Part shown: piece by piece, positions 26,527-35,246 of the stretch
Layout: every line of letters starts with the position of its first letter
How positions within the stretch are numbered: position 1 is the stretch's first letter
Assembly: GCF_001718315.1 (NCBI RefSeq)
Contig: NZ_CP013362.1
Coordinates: forward strand, 1,798,001-1,862,000
Length of the DNA: 64,000 bases
Direction: 5' to 3'
From: Burkholderia diffusa
GTDB lineage: Bacteria; Pseudomonadota; Gammaproteobacteria; Burkholderiales; Burkholderiaceae
Position numbers and translations under genes: made by a program
Notes under the pieces: model-generated
The model's input: the letters and a program-made list of their open reading frames with translations, nothing else
The model's database searches: none
Told to the model about the DNA's origin: nothing

Positions 26527-28824
26527 TCACTTGCCGGCCTTCACCGCCGCCTTCTGCGCGGCCTTGGCCTTCATCTGCCCGAACAGCTCCGAGCACGGCA
26601 CGTCACGGTTGTTGCTCGGCGCGATCAGCGGAATCAGCGCCGCGAACGGGTTGATCAGGCCCAGCCCGACCACCGCGCCGGCGCGCAGCGCGAGCGCGCC
26701 GGCATCGACGCCGACCTTCGGGTTCTTGAACGTGCCCTTCGCGTACAACGGCGAACGCAACGAGAAGACCCGGAAACCCTTCGTATGCGGATGGATCTTC
26801 AGGTCGATCGATTCGTCGCGCAGATTGATCGGGCCGTCGACGTTGATCAGCGCGTCGTCCGTATCGAGCGCGAACACCTTCGGCTCGAGCATGCCGTCGT
26901 TCGCGACGAAATCCATCGCCGCGCAATTGATGTTCACGTCGCGGGTGCCGAACAGCTTCTCGTAGACGACGTTCGCGACATTCAGGCCTGCCGCCTCCAT
27001 CAGCAGCAGGCTGATGCGGCCATTCGTGACCAGCGCCTTCACTTCGCCGGTCGACGTCGCCGCGAGCGCGGCCGGCGAGTTGCCGGTCGCCGACAGCGAC
27101 GCGTCGCCGTTGATTTCACCGAGCGCGGTCTGCATCACCTTCTGCGTCGGGAACAGCTGCTTCAGCCTCAGGTGTCGCGCGGCCAGCGTAAAGCGGCCCT
27201 TGAGCGGCGTGCGGCTGCCGTCCAGATGCGCGTTCGTCGCGAGCGTGCCGCCCGCGACGCCGAACTGCAGCGGCTCGAGCGACAGCACACCGTCCTGTAG
27301 CAGGATGTGCGTGTACAGATTGGTGATCGGCAGCTGCGGGCTCTTGATCAGCTTGCGCCCGGTGAACTTCACGTCCGCGTCGATCGCGCTCCAGCGCTCG
27401 GTGCGGAACGTCGCGACCGGCAGCACGCGGTCCGGCGGCTGGCGCGTCGTGTCGCCGCGCTTGGCCTTGCTCGCGGCCGAGTCGGCGCCGATTACCGGCG
27501 CGAGATCGGAGAACTGCAGCAGATTCGACACGAGCTCGCCCGACAGCTTCGGCCGCGGCTCGCGCTGCGCCCAGGTGAGCGTGCCGCGCAGATCGCTGCC
27601 GCCGACGCGGCCGTTGAAGTCCTCGTAGCGGAACGTACTCGCGTGCTGCTTGATGTTGCCGATCAGGCGCCCTTCGGTCGCATACGGCGGCGTGTCCGGC
27701 AGCGTGATGCCGGTAATCTGGTAGAGGTGCGACATCGACGTGCCCTGCAGCCACAGACGCAGGTCCAGTGCCGCGAGATGCATCGGGTCGGTCAGCGTGC
27801 CGACGATCGCGAGCCGCGTGTCGCCGGCCTTCACGTCGGCCTGCAGCGGGAACGGCTGCGTCGTATTCTCGACCGCCAGCACGCCGCCCACCTTGCCGGT
27901 GCCGCTGATCGGCACGTTCTTGTACCGTCCGTCGACCTTGAGCCCGAACGCGTACGTCGGGCCGGCCGGCTTCGCGGGCGCAGCGGCGCCCGATGCACCG
28001 GGCGCTCCACTCCCGCCGGACGCCGGCGCAACTGTCGACGCGAAGGAGCCCGAAGCAGCCGGTGCGGCAGCGGATGCGCCCGACGACGCCACGGCAGACG
28101 CCCCGCTCGCGCCTTGCGCCGCCGACGCACCCGACGCGGCCTCGGCACTCGCCTTCGCGCTCAGTCGCGCGGCACCGCTCTTGCCGACGCGCTGCGCCGA
28201 CGCCGCTCGCGACGTTTGCTCTTGCTCCTTCAGCACGTCGCCGAGTGGAATCGGCTGGCCGAGTGTATCGATCGCGACCGTGAGATCGGCCTTCGTGATC
28301 GCATCGCGATACGTGACGACGCCCTTCGCGAAACCGAAGCTGTTGAGCCGCACCTTCCACGGCGACGGCTGCGACGATTGCTTGAACTGGAAGGTCCACG
28401 TATTGCGGCCGTCGGCGAGCCGCTCGAGGTCGACCGCGGGATTGACGACGCTGATCGACGGAATCACGATTTCGTGCGCGAGGAGCGGAAGAATCGCAAG
28501 ATCGAAATGCGCGGCGTCGAGCGTGGCGAACCTGGGCCCCTTCGCCCAGTCGGGGTTGCCGATCTCGAGCTGCGTGGCGGAGAAACTCGGCCAGGGCACC
28601 CATGCGCGCCAGCCGGTCTCGCCGTCGGGGCGGCGCCAGCCGACCTTGAGATCGCCGTTGATCGCGAACGGGCGGCCGAGTGCGGTACTCACATGTTCGT
28701 TGACCCACGGTTTCGCGCGGTTCCAGTCGAACGTGAAGATGAAGATGCCGGCCGCCGCGATGATCAGCGCGACGATACCGACGATCCATGCAGCCGATTT
28801 GCCGATGGCTCGTGCTAGCGTCAT
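26527..28824 (-). CDS. AsmA family envelope protein
   Basis: 765 residues. An N-terminal membrane anchor (AAWIVGIVALIIAAAGIFIF) is followed by a large periplasmic domain of beta-rich repeats with the AsmA features NRAKPWVNEHVSTALGRPFAING and LTWAQREPRPKLSGELVSN. AsmA-like proteins are thought to bridge the envelope for phospholipid transport. Residues about 205-288 are a low-complexity Ala/Ser/Gly stretch inserted between the two AsmA segments. The start is a Met with a weak GGAAC site; an in-frame upstream Met exists. A 130-base gap separates it from the ABC-F gene, so cotranscription is unsure. Confidence 0.85.
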   Translation of the reverse strand: MTLARAIGKSAAWIVGIVALIIAAAGIFIFTFDWNRAKPWVNEHVSTALGRPFAINGDLKVGWRRPDGETGWRAWVPWPSFSATQLEIGNPDWAKGPRFATLDAAHFDLAILPLLAHEIVIPSISVVNPAVDLERLADGRNTWTFQFKQSSQPSPWKVRLNSFGFAKGVVTYRDAITKADLTVAIDTLGQPIPLGDVLKEQEQTSRAASAQRVGKSGAARLSAKASAEAASGASAAQGASGASAVASSGASAAAPAASGSFASTVAPASGGSGAPGASGAAAPAKPAGPTYAFGLKVDGRYKNVPISGTGKVGGVLAVENTTQPFPLQADVKAGDTRLAIVGTLTDPMHLAALDLRLWLQGTSMSHLYQITGITLPDTPPYATEGRLIGNIKQHASTFRYEDFNGRVGGSDLRGTLTWAQREPRPKLSGELVSNLLQFSDLAPVIGADSAASKAKRGDTTRQPPDRVLPVATFRTERWSAIDADVKFTGRKLIKSPQLPITNLYTHILLQDGVLSLEPLQFGVAGGTLATNAHLDGSRTPLKGRFTLAARHLRLKQLFPTQKVMQTALGEINGDASLSATGNSPAALAATSTGEVKALVTNGRISLLLMEAAGLNVANVVYEKLFGTRDVNINCAAMDFVANDGMLEPKVFALDTDDALINVDGPINLRDESIDLKIHPHTKGFRVFSLRSPLYAKGTFKNPKVGVDAGALALRAGAVVGLGLINPFAALIPLIAPSNNRDVPCSELFGQMKAKAAQKAAVKAGK

Positions 28825-28976
28825 GGCGGTTCCGTTGTTGTTCTGCAGAGTTTGCACGCCGTGTCGGGCCACTTGCGTGAGTGAACGGAGCACGACACCG
28901 GCGGCTTTTCAATGGGTATTATGGCGCACGCTGCAGCAACGCTTCGGCGCCATTAACGCTTTTTTTCATCTGTGAC

Positions 28977-29678
28977 ATGACAGCCCCAAACGGCCTCATC
29001 GATGCGCAGCACATCACGCGCCGCGACGCCAGCAGCGGCAAAACACTGCTCGCCCCGACCGACTTCAGCCTCGCCGCGGGATCGCGAATTGCTATCACGG
29101 GACCGTCGGGTTCCGGCAAGAGCGTGCTGCTGCGCGCGCTCGCGTTGCTCGACCCGCTCGACGGCGGCCATATCCTGTGGCGCGGCAAGCGGATCAGGCG
29201 CGGCGCGATTCCGCGCTACCGGCGCAGCGTCGCGTACGTGCGCCAGCGGCCCGCGCAGATGGACGGGACCGTCGAAGCGCAATTGCGCTATCCGTATTCA
29301 CTCGCGATCTATCGCGACGTGACGTTCGACCGCGCTCGCGCCGAAGCGCTCGCGGCACGCGCCGGTCGCGGCGCCGATTTTCTCGACAAGCGGGCGAGCG
29401 AACTGTCGGGCGGCGAAGCGCAGATCGCCGCGTTGCTGCGCGTGCTGCAGCTCGACCCCGACGTGCTGTTGCTCGACGAGCCGACGTCCGCGCTCGACCC
29501 CAACTCGACGCGCGCGATCGAAGCGCTCGTCGGCACCTGGTTCGACGCGGCACCCGATGCACGCGCGTACATGTGGATCTCGCACGATCCGGCGCAAGCC
29601 GCGCGGATCGGCACGATGCGGCTCGTGATGCAGGCCGGCGTGCTGCAGGCCCCGACCGCGATGGAGGCGCAGCAATGA
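28977..29678 (+). CDS. fetA: FetA-like iron-efflux ABC transporter ATP-binding protein
   Basis: 233-residue ATPase with Walker A GPSGSGKS near residue 45, signature LSGGEAQIAALLR and Walker [13 protein letters not shown]. With FetB it resembles the YbbL/YbbM pair that lowers intracellular iron under peroxide stress. The stop overlaps the fetB ATG. The ATG has no clear ribosome-binding site, so the start could be misplaced. An upstream extension of 32 codons is open but looks non-coding. Confidence 0.85.
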   Translation: MTAPNGLIDAQHITRRDASSGKTLLAPTDFSLAAGSRIAITGPSGSGKSVLLRALALLDPLDGGHILWRGKRIRRGAIPRYRRSVAYVRQRPAQMDGTVEAQLRYPYSLAIYRDVTFDRARAEALAARAGRGADFLDKRASELSGGEAQIAALLRVLQLDPDVLLLDEPTSALDPNSTRAIEALVGTWFDAAPDARAYMWISHDPAQAARIGTMRLVMQAGVLQAPTAMEAQQ

Positions 29679-30478
29679 GCCCCGCACTGCAGGACCTGAG
29701 TCTCGTCGACGTCGGCATCGCCGCCGCGCTCGTCGCGGTCAATGGCGGGATCTCGGCCGCGCTGTCGCTCGGCCTCGGACGCAGGCTCGCGCTCGCCGCC
29801 GTGCGCACCGTCGTGCAGTTGCTCGCGATCGGCTACGTGCTCGGCTGGGTGTTCGGCCATCCGCACTGGACCGTCGTGCTGCCGCTCACCGCGTTGATGA
29901 CGCTGATTGCGGGCTTCGCGGGCGCCGGCCGCGGCAAGCATACGTATCGCGGACAGCGTGTCGACAGCATCGCGTCGATCTGGTTCAGCAGCTGGTTCGT
30001 CGCGGCGGTCGGCCTGTTCGTCGTGATCCGCATTCATCCTTGGTACACGCCGCAATATGCGATCCCGATCCTCGGGATGATCCTCGGCAATACGCTCACG
30101 GGCGTGTCGCTCGGCGTCGAACGGATGATGGAGGAACTGACCGCACGACGCGACCGCGTCGAAACGGCGCTGGCGCTCGGCGCCACACGCTGGGAAGCCG
30201 CGCAGGACGCCGCGCGCCAGGCCGTGCGCGCGGGCATGCTGCCGACGCTCAACCAGATGGCCGTCGTCGGCGTCGTGAGCCTGCCGGGGATGATGACGGG
30301 CCAGGTGCTGGCCGGCCAGTCGCCGCTGCAGGCCGTGCGCTACCAGATCGTGATCATGTTCCTGATCGCCGCGGCGTCCGCGCTCGGCACCGTTGGCGCG
30401 GTGCTGATGACGTATCGCCGGTTGTTCTCGGCCGACCACCGCTTTCTTGCATCCCGACTCGAGGAACGTGCGCATTGA
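29675..30478 (+). CDS. fetB: FetB-like iron-efflux ABC transporter permease
   Basis: 267-residue inner-membrane protein of the UPF0014 family with about six hydrophobic segments (VDVGIAAALVAVNGGISAAL, FSSWFVAAVGLFVVIRI, ILGMILGNTLTGVSLGVERM). The family motif PGMMTGQVLAGQSPLQAVRYQ is present near residue 205. The ATGA overlap with fetA shows translational coupling. Iron export is taken from the E. coli homologue. Confidence 0.88.
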   Translation: MSPALQDLSLVDVGIAAALVAVNGGISAALSLGLGRRLALAAVRTVVQLLAIGYVLGWVFGHPHWTVVLPLTALMTLIAGFAGAGRGKHTYRGQRVDSIASIWFSSWFVAAVGLFVVIRIHPWYTPQYAIPILGMILGNTLTGVSLGVERMMEELTARRDRVETALALGATRWEAAQDAARQAVRAGMLPTLNQMAVVGVVSLPGMMTGQVLAGQSPLQAVRYQIVIMFLIAAASALGTVGAVLMTYRRLFSADHRFLASRLEERAH

Positions 30479-30520
30479 CCCGCGGCGCCGCGACGCACGC
30501 GGCATGCCCGTGGCGTGCGC

Positions 30521-30994
30521 TCAGCGGGCGGCGCGGCGTTTGCCGATGGCCTGGCGCAACGCGGCCGTGACGTCTGCGTCGGGGGCCAGCCCGTCGACCG
30601 AGGCGACGAGTCGCACCGCGCGCGGCGTCGTCACATAGGCCTGCGCACCGACGTAACCGCCGCTGCCGGCCGAGCGCGTCGTGACGATCAGCGCCTGCGG
30701 TGCGCGCGCGCCGAGGTCGGCCGTGAATGCATCGGCGACGGTGCCGTCACGCGCATGCAGCACACCGGTCACGTAGTCGTCCGTATCGAAGCCGGGTGCG
30801 GCATGCGTGGTCGAATACACGCGCACCGCATAACTGCCGGTCGAGCACGGTTCGAGCGCGCCGCTCGACACGACGGCGGTCTGCTGTCGCGACGGCAGCT
30901 CGACCTTTTTCACGAAGCTGCAATCATCGGCCGCCTGCGCATGGACGGCGACGAACGCAGCAGCCGACAGCAGCACGCGCATGCAATATTTCAT
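30521..30994 (-). CDS. Exported PliI-like lysozyme inhibitor
   Basis: 157 residues with a signal peptide cleaved after AQA (mature starts ADDCSFVKKVELPSRQQ). The segment VVSSGALEPCSTGSYAVRVYS, then FDTDDYVTGVL, RDGTV and RSAGSGGYVGAQAYV follows the pattern I remember for PliI, the periplasmic inhibitor of invertebrate-type lysozyme. Two cysteines near residues 25 and 50 could form a disulfide. It would protect the cell wall from host or predator lysozyme. Family assignment is by memory of motif order, so moderately sure. Confidence 0.6.
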   Translation of the reverse strand: MKYCMRVLLSAAAFVAVHAQAADDCSFVKKVELPSRQQTAVVSSGALEPCSTGSYAVRVYSTTHAAPGFDTDDYVTGVLHARDGTVADAFTADLGARAPQALIVTTRSAGSGGYVGAQAYVTTPRAVRLVASVDGLAPDADVTAALRQAIGKRRAAR

Positions 30995-31034
30995 CGAAAT
31001 GTCTTCGGGGAAGATGGAGGATGCCGGAAGGATA

Positions 31035-31059
31035 GCGTGACATGCACGTGACGTCACGC
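31035..31059. promoter_or_regulatory. Palindromic operator candidate upstream of the PliI-like gene
   Basis: CGTGACGTCACG at 31047-31058 is a perfect 12-base palindrome. A further GCGTGAC at 31035-31041 pairs with GTCACGC at 31053-31059, giving overlapping dyads with three GTGAC half-sites. It lies 40-65 bases before the start codon of the minus-strand gene. The bound protein is unknown. The remainder of 30995-31242 shows nothing else convincing. Confidence 0.5.
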
Positions 31060-31242
31060 ATGCCGCCGCGCGAATGGCCGCGCTCCCGGGTCGCACCAGG
31101 CACGACGACTCGGCGTCGCGCGACGGAGAGGCCCGAAGCCGTACGCACGAGCCCCTCACACGGGACCATGCCCGGATCGCCCGGATGCGCACGGCGACTG
31201 GTTGCGCGCGCACCGGACGCCTCGCCGGCCCGCGCGCGCCGC

Positions 31243-31794
31243 TCAGTGCTTGATCGACACCGTCACTTTCGTGCCGTCGCTCATCGTGACGGACTTCGAC
31301 CCGCCATTGGTCGAAATCGACACCCACTTGACCTGGCTCACCGACACGACGTCCGGGCACTGCAGCGACTTGCCGCCCGCGCTCACGTTGCGCGTGCCTT
31401 TCGGCGCGGCGGCCTGGAAGCTCATCTGCACGTTCGCGATCCCCTTCGCGTCGACCGACGGCGCGAGCCGCACCTGGGTCTGGCGCACCATCGCGCCGTT
31501 CGCGTCGCGCGGCAGGTTGTCGGCGTTCGGGCAACCGTCAGGCATCGCGACCGCACCGCCCGGCGGCACCGACTTCCAGTTGAAGTCGTCCGTTTCGCCC
31601 GAGCGGATCTTGCGGGTCTCCTGCGTATTGCCGAAGGTCTTCGAATCGACCTTGACGGTGTATTCGAGCTGCCCCGTCCCGCCACCCTTCAGGCTGCCCT
31701 TGACCGGCGGCGCCGCGAATACGCTCGCGCTCACGCACGCCGCCGCGAACACGGCAGACCACGATGCGGCGACTGACAAGCTGCGTTGGCTCAT
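31243..31794 (-). CDS. Exported protein of unrecognised family, 183 residues
   Basis: A signal peptide (SVAASWSAVFAAACVSASVFA) precedes a mature protein starting APPVKGSLKGGGTGQ. The body is beta-rich with alternating polar and hydrophobic residues, and two cysteines (PDGCPNAD, LQCPDVV) that could pair. I do not recognise the family with certainty; it resembles a Burkholderia-restricted exported family. A very strong AAGGAGG ribosome-binding site is 8 bases from the ATG. It precedes the PliI-like gene on the same strand, but 248 bases and a separate palindrome lie between them. Confidence 0.7.
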   Translation of the reverse strand: MSQRSLSVAASWSAVFAAACVSASVFAAPPVKGSLKGGGTGQLEYTVKVDSKTFGNTQETRKIRSGETDDFNWKSVPPGGAVAMPDGCPNADNLPRDANGAMVRQTQVRLAPSVDAKGIANVQMSFQAAAPKGTRNVSAGGKSLQCPDVVSVSQVKWVSISTNGGSKSVTMSDGTKVTVSIKH

Positions 31795-31814
31795 GCTGAC
31801 CTCCTTGTAATGCG

Positions 31815-31832
31815 GCGGCACGCGCGTGCCGC
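31815..31832 (-). promoter_or_regulatory. Perfect palindrome/hairpin in the 5' leader of the exported-protein gene
   Basis: GCGGCACG-cg-CGTGCCGC lies 20 bases upstream of the start codon and 9 bases upstream of the strong ribosome-binding site. It could be an operator or an RNA hairpin in the leader. The rest of 31795-32043 has no clear gene; a -10-like TAGACT occurs on the minus strand near 31860. Confidence 0.45.
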
Positions 31833-32043
31833 GCGGTTTTCGATGCATGATGCGTTGTCAGTCTAACGCCAAGCGGCATGCAGTGCGCCGCAAACGCATC
31901 GGGTGTTACCCCGCTTGCGTTCGCGGCGCCGTATCCCGTACCGGCGATGTCGGCTCTCGGGAAGACGCAGGGTTGCCTCGCGTTCTCCGCGCCGATGGAA
32001 GTTCGTTCGTTGGCCTGGCAGGCAGCGACCGGTTTGGGAACAC

Positions 32044-33060
32044 TCAGAAGCCGCTCAGCACCAGCTTGCCGATCGTGCGCCCGGCCTCGAGCAACTGGTG
32101 CGCGCGCCGCAGGTTCGCAGCGTTGATCGGGCCGAGCTGCTCGCCGAGCGTCGTGCGCAGCGCGCTGCCGTCGACCAGCCTCGCCACCTCGCTCAGGATC
32201 TTGTGCTGCTCGACCATGTCGGGCGTCTCGAACATCGCGCGCGTGAACATGAACTCCCAGTGAAACGCGGCGCTCTTCGCCTTCAGCAGCTCGACCGGAA
32301 TCGGCTTGTCGTTCTCGACGATCGTGCAAATGCCGCCCTGCGGCCGGATTACTTCCGCCGCGGCAGGGAAATGACGATCCGTGTCGTTGAAGATCAGCAC
32401 GTAGTCGACGTTCGCATGGCCCATCTCGCGCAGTTGCGCAGGCAAGTCGCCGAAATGGTCGACCACTTCGTCCGCGCCGAGCGAGCGCACCCATTCGGCC
32501 GACGCCGGCCGCGACGCGGTCGCGATCACGCGCAGCTTGCCGAGCGTCTTCGCCAGCTGGATCGCGATCGAACCCACCCCGCCCGCGCCGCCGATGATCA
32601 GCACCGACTTGCCCGCGTCCGCACCCTGCGGCGACACGCGCAGCCGGTCGAACAGCGCCTCCCACGCGGTCAGCGCGGTGAGCGGCAACGCAGCCGACGC
32701 CGCGAAGTCGAGCGAGCGCGGCTTGATCGCCGCGATCCGCTCGTCGACCGTGTGGAATTCGCTGTTCGCGCCGGCGCGCGTGATGCTGCCCGCGTAGAAC
32801 ACCTCGTCGCCGGGGCGGAACATCGTCACCTCGGCGCCGACCGCAACGACCGTGCCGGCCGCATCCCAGCCGAGCACGCGCGGGGTTTCCTCGACCTGCG
32901 GCTTCGGCGCGCGCACCTTGGTGTCGACCGGATTCACGGAAATCGCCTCGACCTTCACCAGCAGGTCGCGCGGGCCCGGCACGGGTTGCGGCAGTTCCAC
33001 GTCGACGAGCGCCTGCGGGTCGTCGATCGGCAAGTAACGGGTCAATCCAACAGCTTTCAT
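32044..33060 (-). CDS. Zinc-type alcohol dehydrogenase-like / quinone oxidoreductase family protein
   Basis: 338-residue medium-chain reductase of the TIGR02817-like group. It lacks the catalytic zinc ligands and resembles quinone oxidoreductases: SVNPVDTKVRAP near residue 45, the nucleotide motif GGAGGVGSIAIQLAKTLG near residue 160, and the typical HWEFMFTRAMFETPDM in the C-terminal half. It would reduce a quinone or enone with NADPH. Start ATG with GGAG upstream; a GTG directly before it is an alternative. It is divergent from a LysR regulator. Confidence 0.85.
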   Translation of the reverse strand: MKAVGLTRYLPIDDPQALVDVELPQPVPGPRDLLVKVEAISVNPVDTKVRAPKPQVEETPRVLGWDAAGTVVAVGAEVTMFRPGDEVFYAGSITRAGANSEFHTVDERIAAIKPRSLDFAASAALPLTALTAWEALFDRLRVSPQGADAGKSVLIIGGAGGVGSIAIQLAKTLGKLRVIATASRPASAEWVRSLGADEVVDHFGDLPAQLREMGHANVDYVLIFNDTDRHFPAAAEVIRPQGGICTIVENDKPIPVELLKAKSAAFHWEFMFTRAMFETPDMVEQHKILSEVARLVDGSALRTTLGEQLGPINAANLRRAHQLLEAGRTIGKLVLSGF

Positions 33061-33153
33061 CACGAAACTCCTTCAGGGCAATCGGGGGAGCCACGGCGCG
33101 GCCCCCATGCACACCATCGTAGGCGGCCCGATACTTCGCGAAAACCGCTATAT

Positions 33154-33174
33154 TTCCTGAAACATTTTCAGGAA
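33154..33174. promoter_or_regulatory. Perfect 21-base palindromic operator between oxidoreductase and LysR gene
   Basis: TTCCTGAAA-cat-TTTCAGGAA has two perfect 9-base arms around a 3-base centre. It ends 10 bases before the LysR start codon and about 95 bases before the divergent oxidoreductase start. It is a likely binding site for the LysR protein or for another repressor of both genes. Confidence 0.7.
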
Positions 33175-33184
33175 TTTCAAAACA

Positions 33185-34126
33185 ATGGCATCCGATCCGA
33201 TTCCGGCTCCCGACAAGCCGCTCGACCTGCTCGACGTCGGCCTGTTCGTGCGCGCGGCGCTGCTCGCGAACGTGAGCGCGGCCGGGCGCGAGTTCGGCGT
33301 GTCGGCCGCAGTGGCCAGCGCGCGCGTCGCACAGCTCGAGCGCCAGCTCGGCGCACGGTTGCTGCATCGCACCACACGCCGCATCAGCCTCACGCAGGAC
33401 GGCGAAGTCTTCATGGCTCGCGCCGAAGCGCTGCTGTCGGCGGCCGACGCCGCGCGCGCATCGGTCGGCCGCGGCCGCAGCGAGCCCTACGGACGGCTGA
33501 AGGTGTCCATGTCGTCGTCGTTCGGCCGCCAGCACGTCGCGCCCGTGATTCCCGCGTTCCTGCGCCGCTACCCGTCCGTGTCGCTCGACCTGCGGCTATC
33601 CGACGAGATCGTCGACCTCGTCGACGACGGCTACGACGTCGCGATCCGCCTCGGCGCGCTGAAGGACTCGACGCTGGTCGCGCGCAAGCTCGCGACAAAC
33701 CGGCGCGTGCTGTGCTGTTCGCCCGCGTACCTCGCCGAACACGGGACGCCGCGCCATCCGGCCGATCTCGCACAGCACGAATGCGTGATCCTCGGCGACC
33801 AGCGCGACTGGTCGTTCGTCACGCCGCAAGGCCCGCTCACCGTGCGGGTCGGCGGCCGGCTCGTCGCGAGCAACGGCGAGGCGATCCGCGAAGCGCTCGT
33901 CGACGGCTTCGGCATCGCGATCAAGTCGACCTGGGACGTCGGCCCGCTGCTCGCGAGCGGCGCGCTCGTCACGGTGCTCGACGACTATCCGTTCGCGAAC
34001 GACGTCGCGATCTGGGCCGTCTATCCGAGCCGCGCGCACGTGCCGCTCAAGACGCTCGCGTTCATCGCGTTCCTGGCCGAGCACTTCGGCGATCCGCCCT
34101 ACTGGGACGGCGCGGACGCACCATAG
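33185..34126 (+). CDS. LysR family transcriptional regulator
   Basis: 313 residues. The helix-turn-helix is at residues about 18-75 (FVRAALLANVSAAGREFGVS, LERQLGARLLHRTTRRISLT). The substrate-binding domain runs from about 100 to 300 (SSSFGRQHVAPVIPAFLRRYP, DEIVDLVDDGYDVAIRLG). Likely activator or repressor of the divergent oxidoreductase. The ATG lies right after the palindrome; no strong ribosome-binding site is visible, so control may act on translation start as well. Confidence 0.9.
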   Translation: MASDPIPAPDKPLDLLDVGLFVRAALLANVSAAGREFGVSAAVASARVAQLERQLGARLLHRTTRRISLTQDGEVFMARAEALLSAADAARASVGRGRSEPYGRLKVSMSSSFGRQHVAPVIPAFLRRYPSVSLDLRLSDEIVDLVDDGYDVAIRLGALKDSTLVARKLATNRRVLCCSPAYLAEHGTPRHPADLAQHECVILGDQRDWSFVTPQGPLTVRVGGRLVASNGEAIREALVDGFGIAIKSTWDVGPLLASGALVTVLDDYPFANDVAIWAVYPSRAHVPLKTLAFIAFLAEHFGDPPYWDGADAP

Positions 34127-34206
34127 GCGCGATCCCGTGAGCGCAGCATGCGGCAGCGCCGGCCGGGCATCCGCGGCGATCCGGTCGCGTCCGGACACCA
34201 ACCGGC

Positions 34207-34212
34207 TACAAT
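34207..34212 (+). promoter_or_regulatory. Candidate -10 element of serB
   Basis: TACAAT is 104 bases before the serB start, in a gap (34127-34315) otherwise free of features. No good -35 at 17 bases. Confidence 0.35.
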
Positions 34213-34315
34213 GGCGCGTTCGCGATGCGACGGCCCGACGCCTGACCGGGCCCACGCTCGCAGGCGGCCGCGCACCGGCCACGCACGCGTTTCATTCGCT
34301 TCCAATCATTCCGTC

Positions 34316-35161
34316 ATGACCCACAACCTCGTCATCCAGAGTCTCGCGCCGTTGTCGGACGCGCATCACAAACCGCTGCTCGCGCTGTCGCGCGGCACCC
34401 GCATCGTGCAGACCGACGATCACGCGTTGCGTATCGAAAACGCGAACCCCGCGCAGCGGCTCGACATCGACGCGTACTGCGGCACGCACGCGCTCGACTT
34501 CGGCTTCGTCGAAGCAGGCCGTACGCTCGGCGAGTTCGGGCTCGTCGTGATGGACATGGATTCGACGCTGATCACGATCGAATGCATCGACGAGATCGCC
34601 GATTTCTGCGGGCTGAAGACGCAGGTCGCGGAGATCACGGAGGCATCAATGCGCGGCGAGATCCGCGACTTCAACGAAAGCCTCACTCGCCGCGTCGCGC
34701 TGCTCGCGGGGCTCGACGCGCAAGCGCTCGAGCGCGTGTACGAAGAACGGCTGCAACTGTCGCCGGGCGCGGAGACGATGCTCGCCGGCGTGAAGGCCGC
34801 GGGACTGAAGACGCTGCTCGTATCGGGCGGCTTCACGTTCTTCACCGAGCGCCTGAAGGCGCGCCTCGGCCTCGATTACGCGCACGCCAACACGCTCGAG
34901 ATCGTCGACGGCAAGCTGACGGGCAAGGTGCTCGGCGAAATCGTCAACGCGGACGTGAAGGCGCGCATGCTTCGCGATACCTGCGCATCGCTCGGCCTCG
35001 AACCGAGCCGCGCGATCGCGATGGGCGACGGCTCGAACGATCTGAAGATGATGGCCGAAGCGGGGCTGTCGGTCGCGTTCCACGCAAAGCCCGTCGTGCG
35101 CGATGCGGCTACCGTCGCATTCGACCACGTCGGCCTCGACGGGCTGCTGCGGTTGTTCTGA
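34316..35161 (+). CDS. serB: Phosphoserine phosphatase SerB
   Basis: 281-residue HAD-superfamily enzyme that makes L-serine from phosphoserine, the last step of serine synthesis. The nucleophile motif MDMDST has Asp80 and Asp82. Motif II Ser/Gly appears in LLVSGGFTFFTERL and motif IV in AIAMGDGSNDLKMM. Residues 1-70 form the N-terminal domain seen in proteobacterial SerB. It ends facing metC, with a shared terminator between them. Confidence 0.94.
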   Translation: MTHNLVIQSLAPLSDAHHKPLLALSRGTRIVQTDDHALRIENANPAQRLDIDAYCGTHALDFGFVEAGRTLGEFGLVVMDMDSTLITIECIDEIADFCGLKTQVAEITEASMRGEIRDFNESLTRRVALLAGLDAQALERVYEERLQLSPGAETMLAGVKAAGLKTLLVSGGFTFFTERLKARLGLDYAHANTLEIVDGKLTGKVLGEIVNADVKARMLRDTCASLGLEPSRAIAMGDGSNDLKMMAEAGLSVAFHAKPVVRDAATVAFDHVGLDGLLRLF

Positions 35162-35186
35162 TTTCCGGTCCGCGCACGCCGCCCAT

Positions 35187-35230
35187 GAAAAAACGCCCGC
35201 GCGAGTCAGCATCGCGCGGGCGTTTCGTTT
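35187..35230. terminator. Bidirectional terminator between serB and metC
   Basis: A 14-base stem AAACGCCCGCGCGA/TCGCGCGGGCGTTT (35191-35225) with A-run before and T-run after, so it can stop transcripts from both sides. Confidence 0.88.
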
Positions 35231-35246
35231 TTCCGCTTCGGCTCCG

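Noticed and set aside
26527..28824. Possible frameshift or fusion in AsmA because of the Ala/Ser/Gly stretch
   Set aside because: The frame is continuous and family motifs appear in order on both sides, so it is an insert, not a break.
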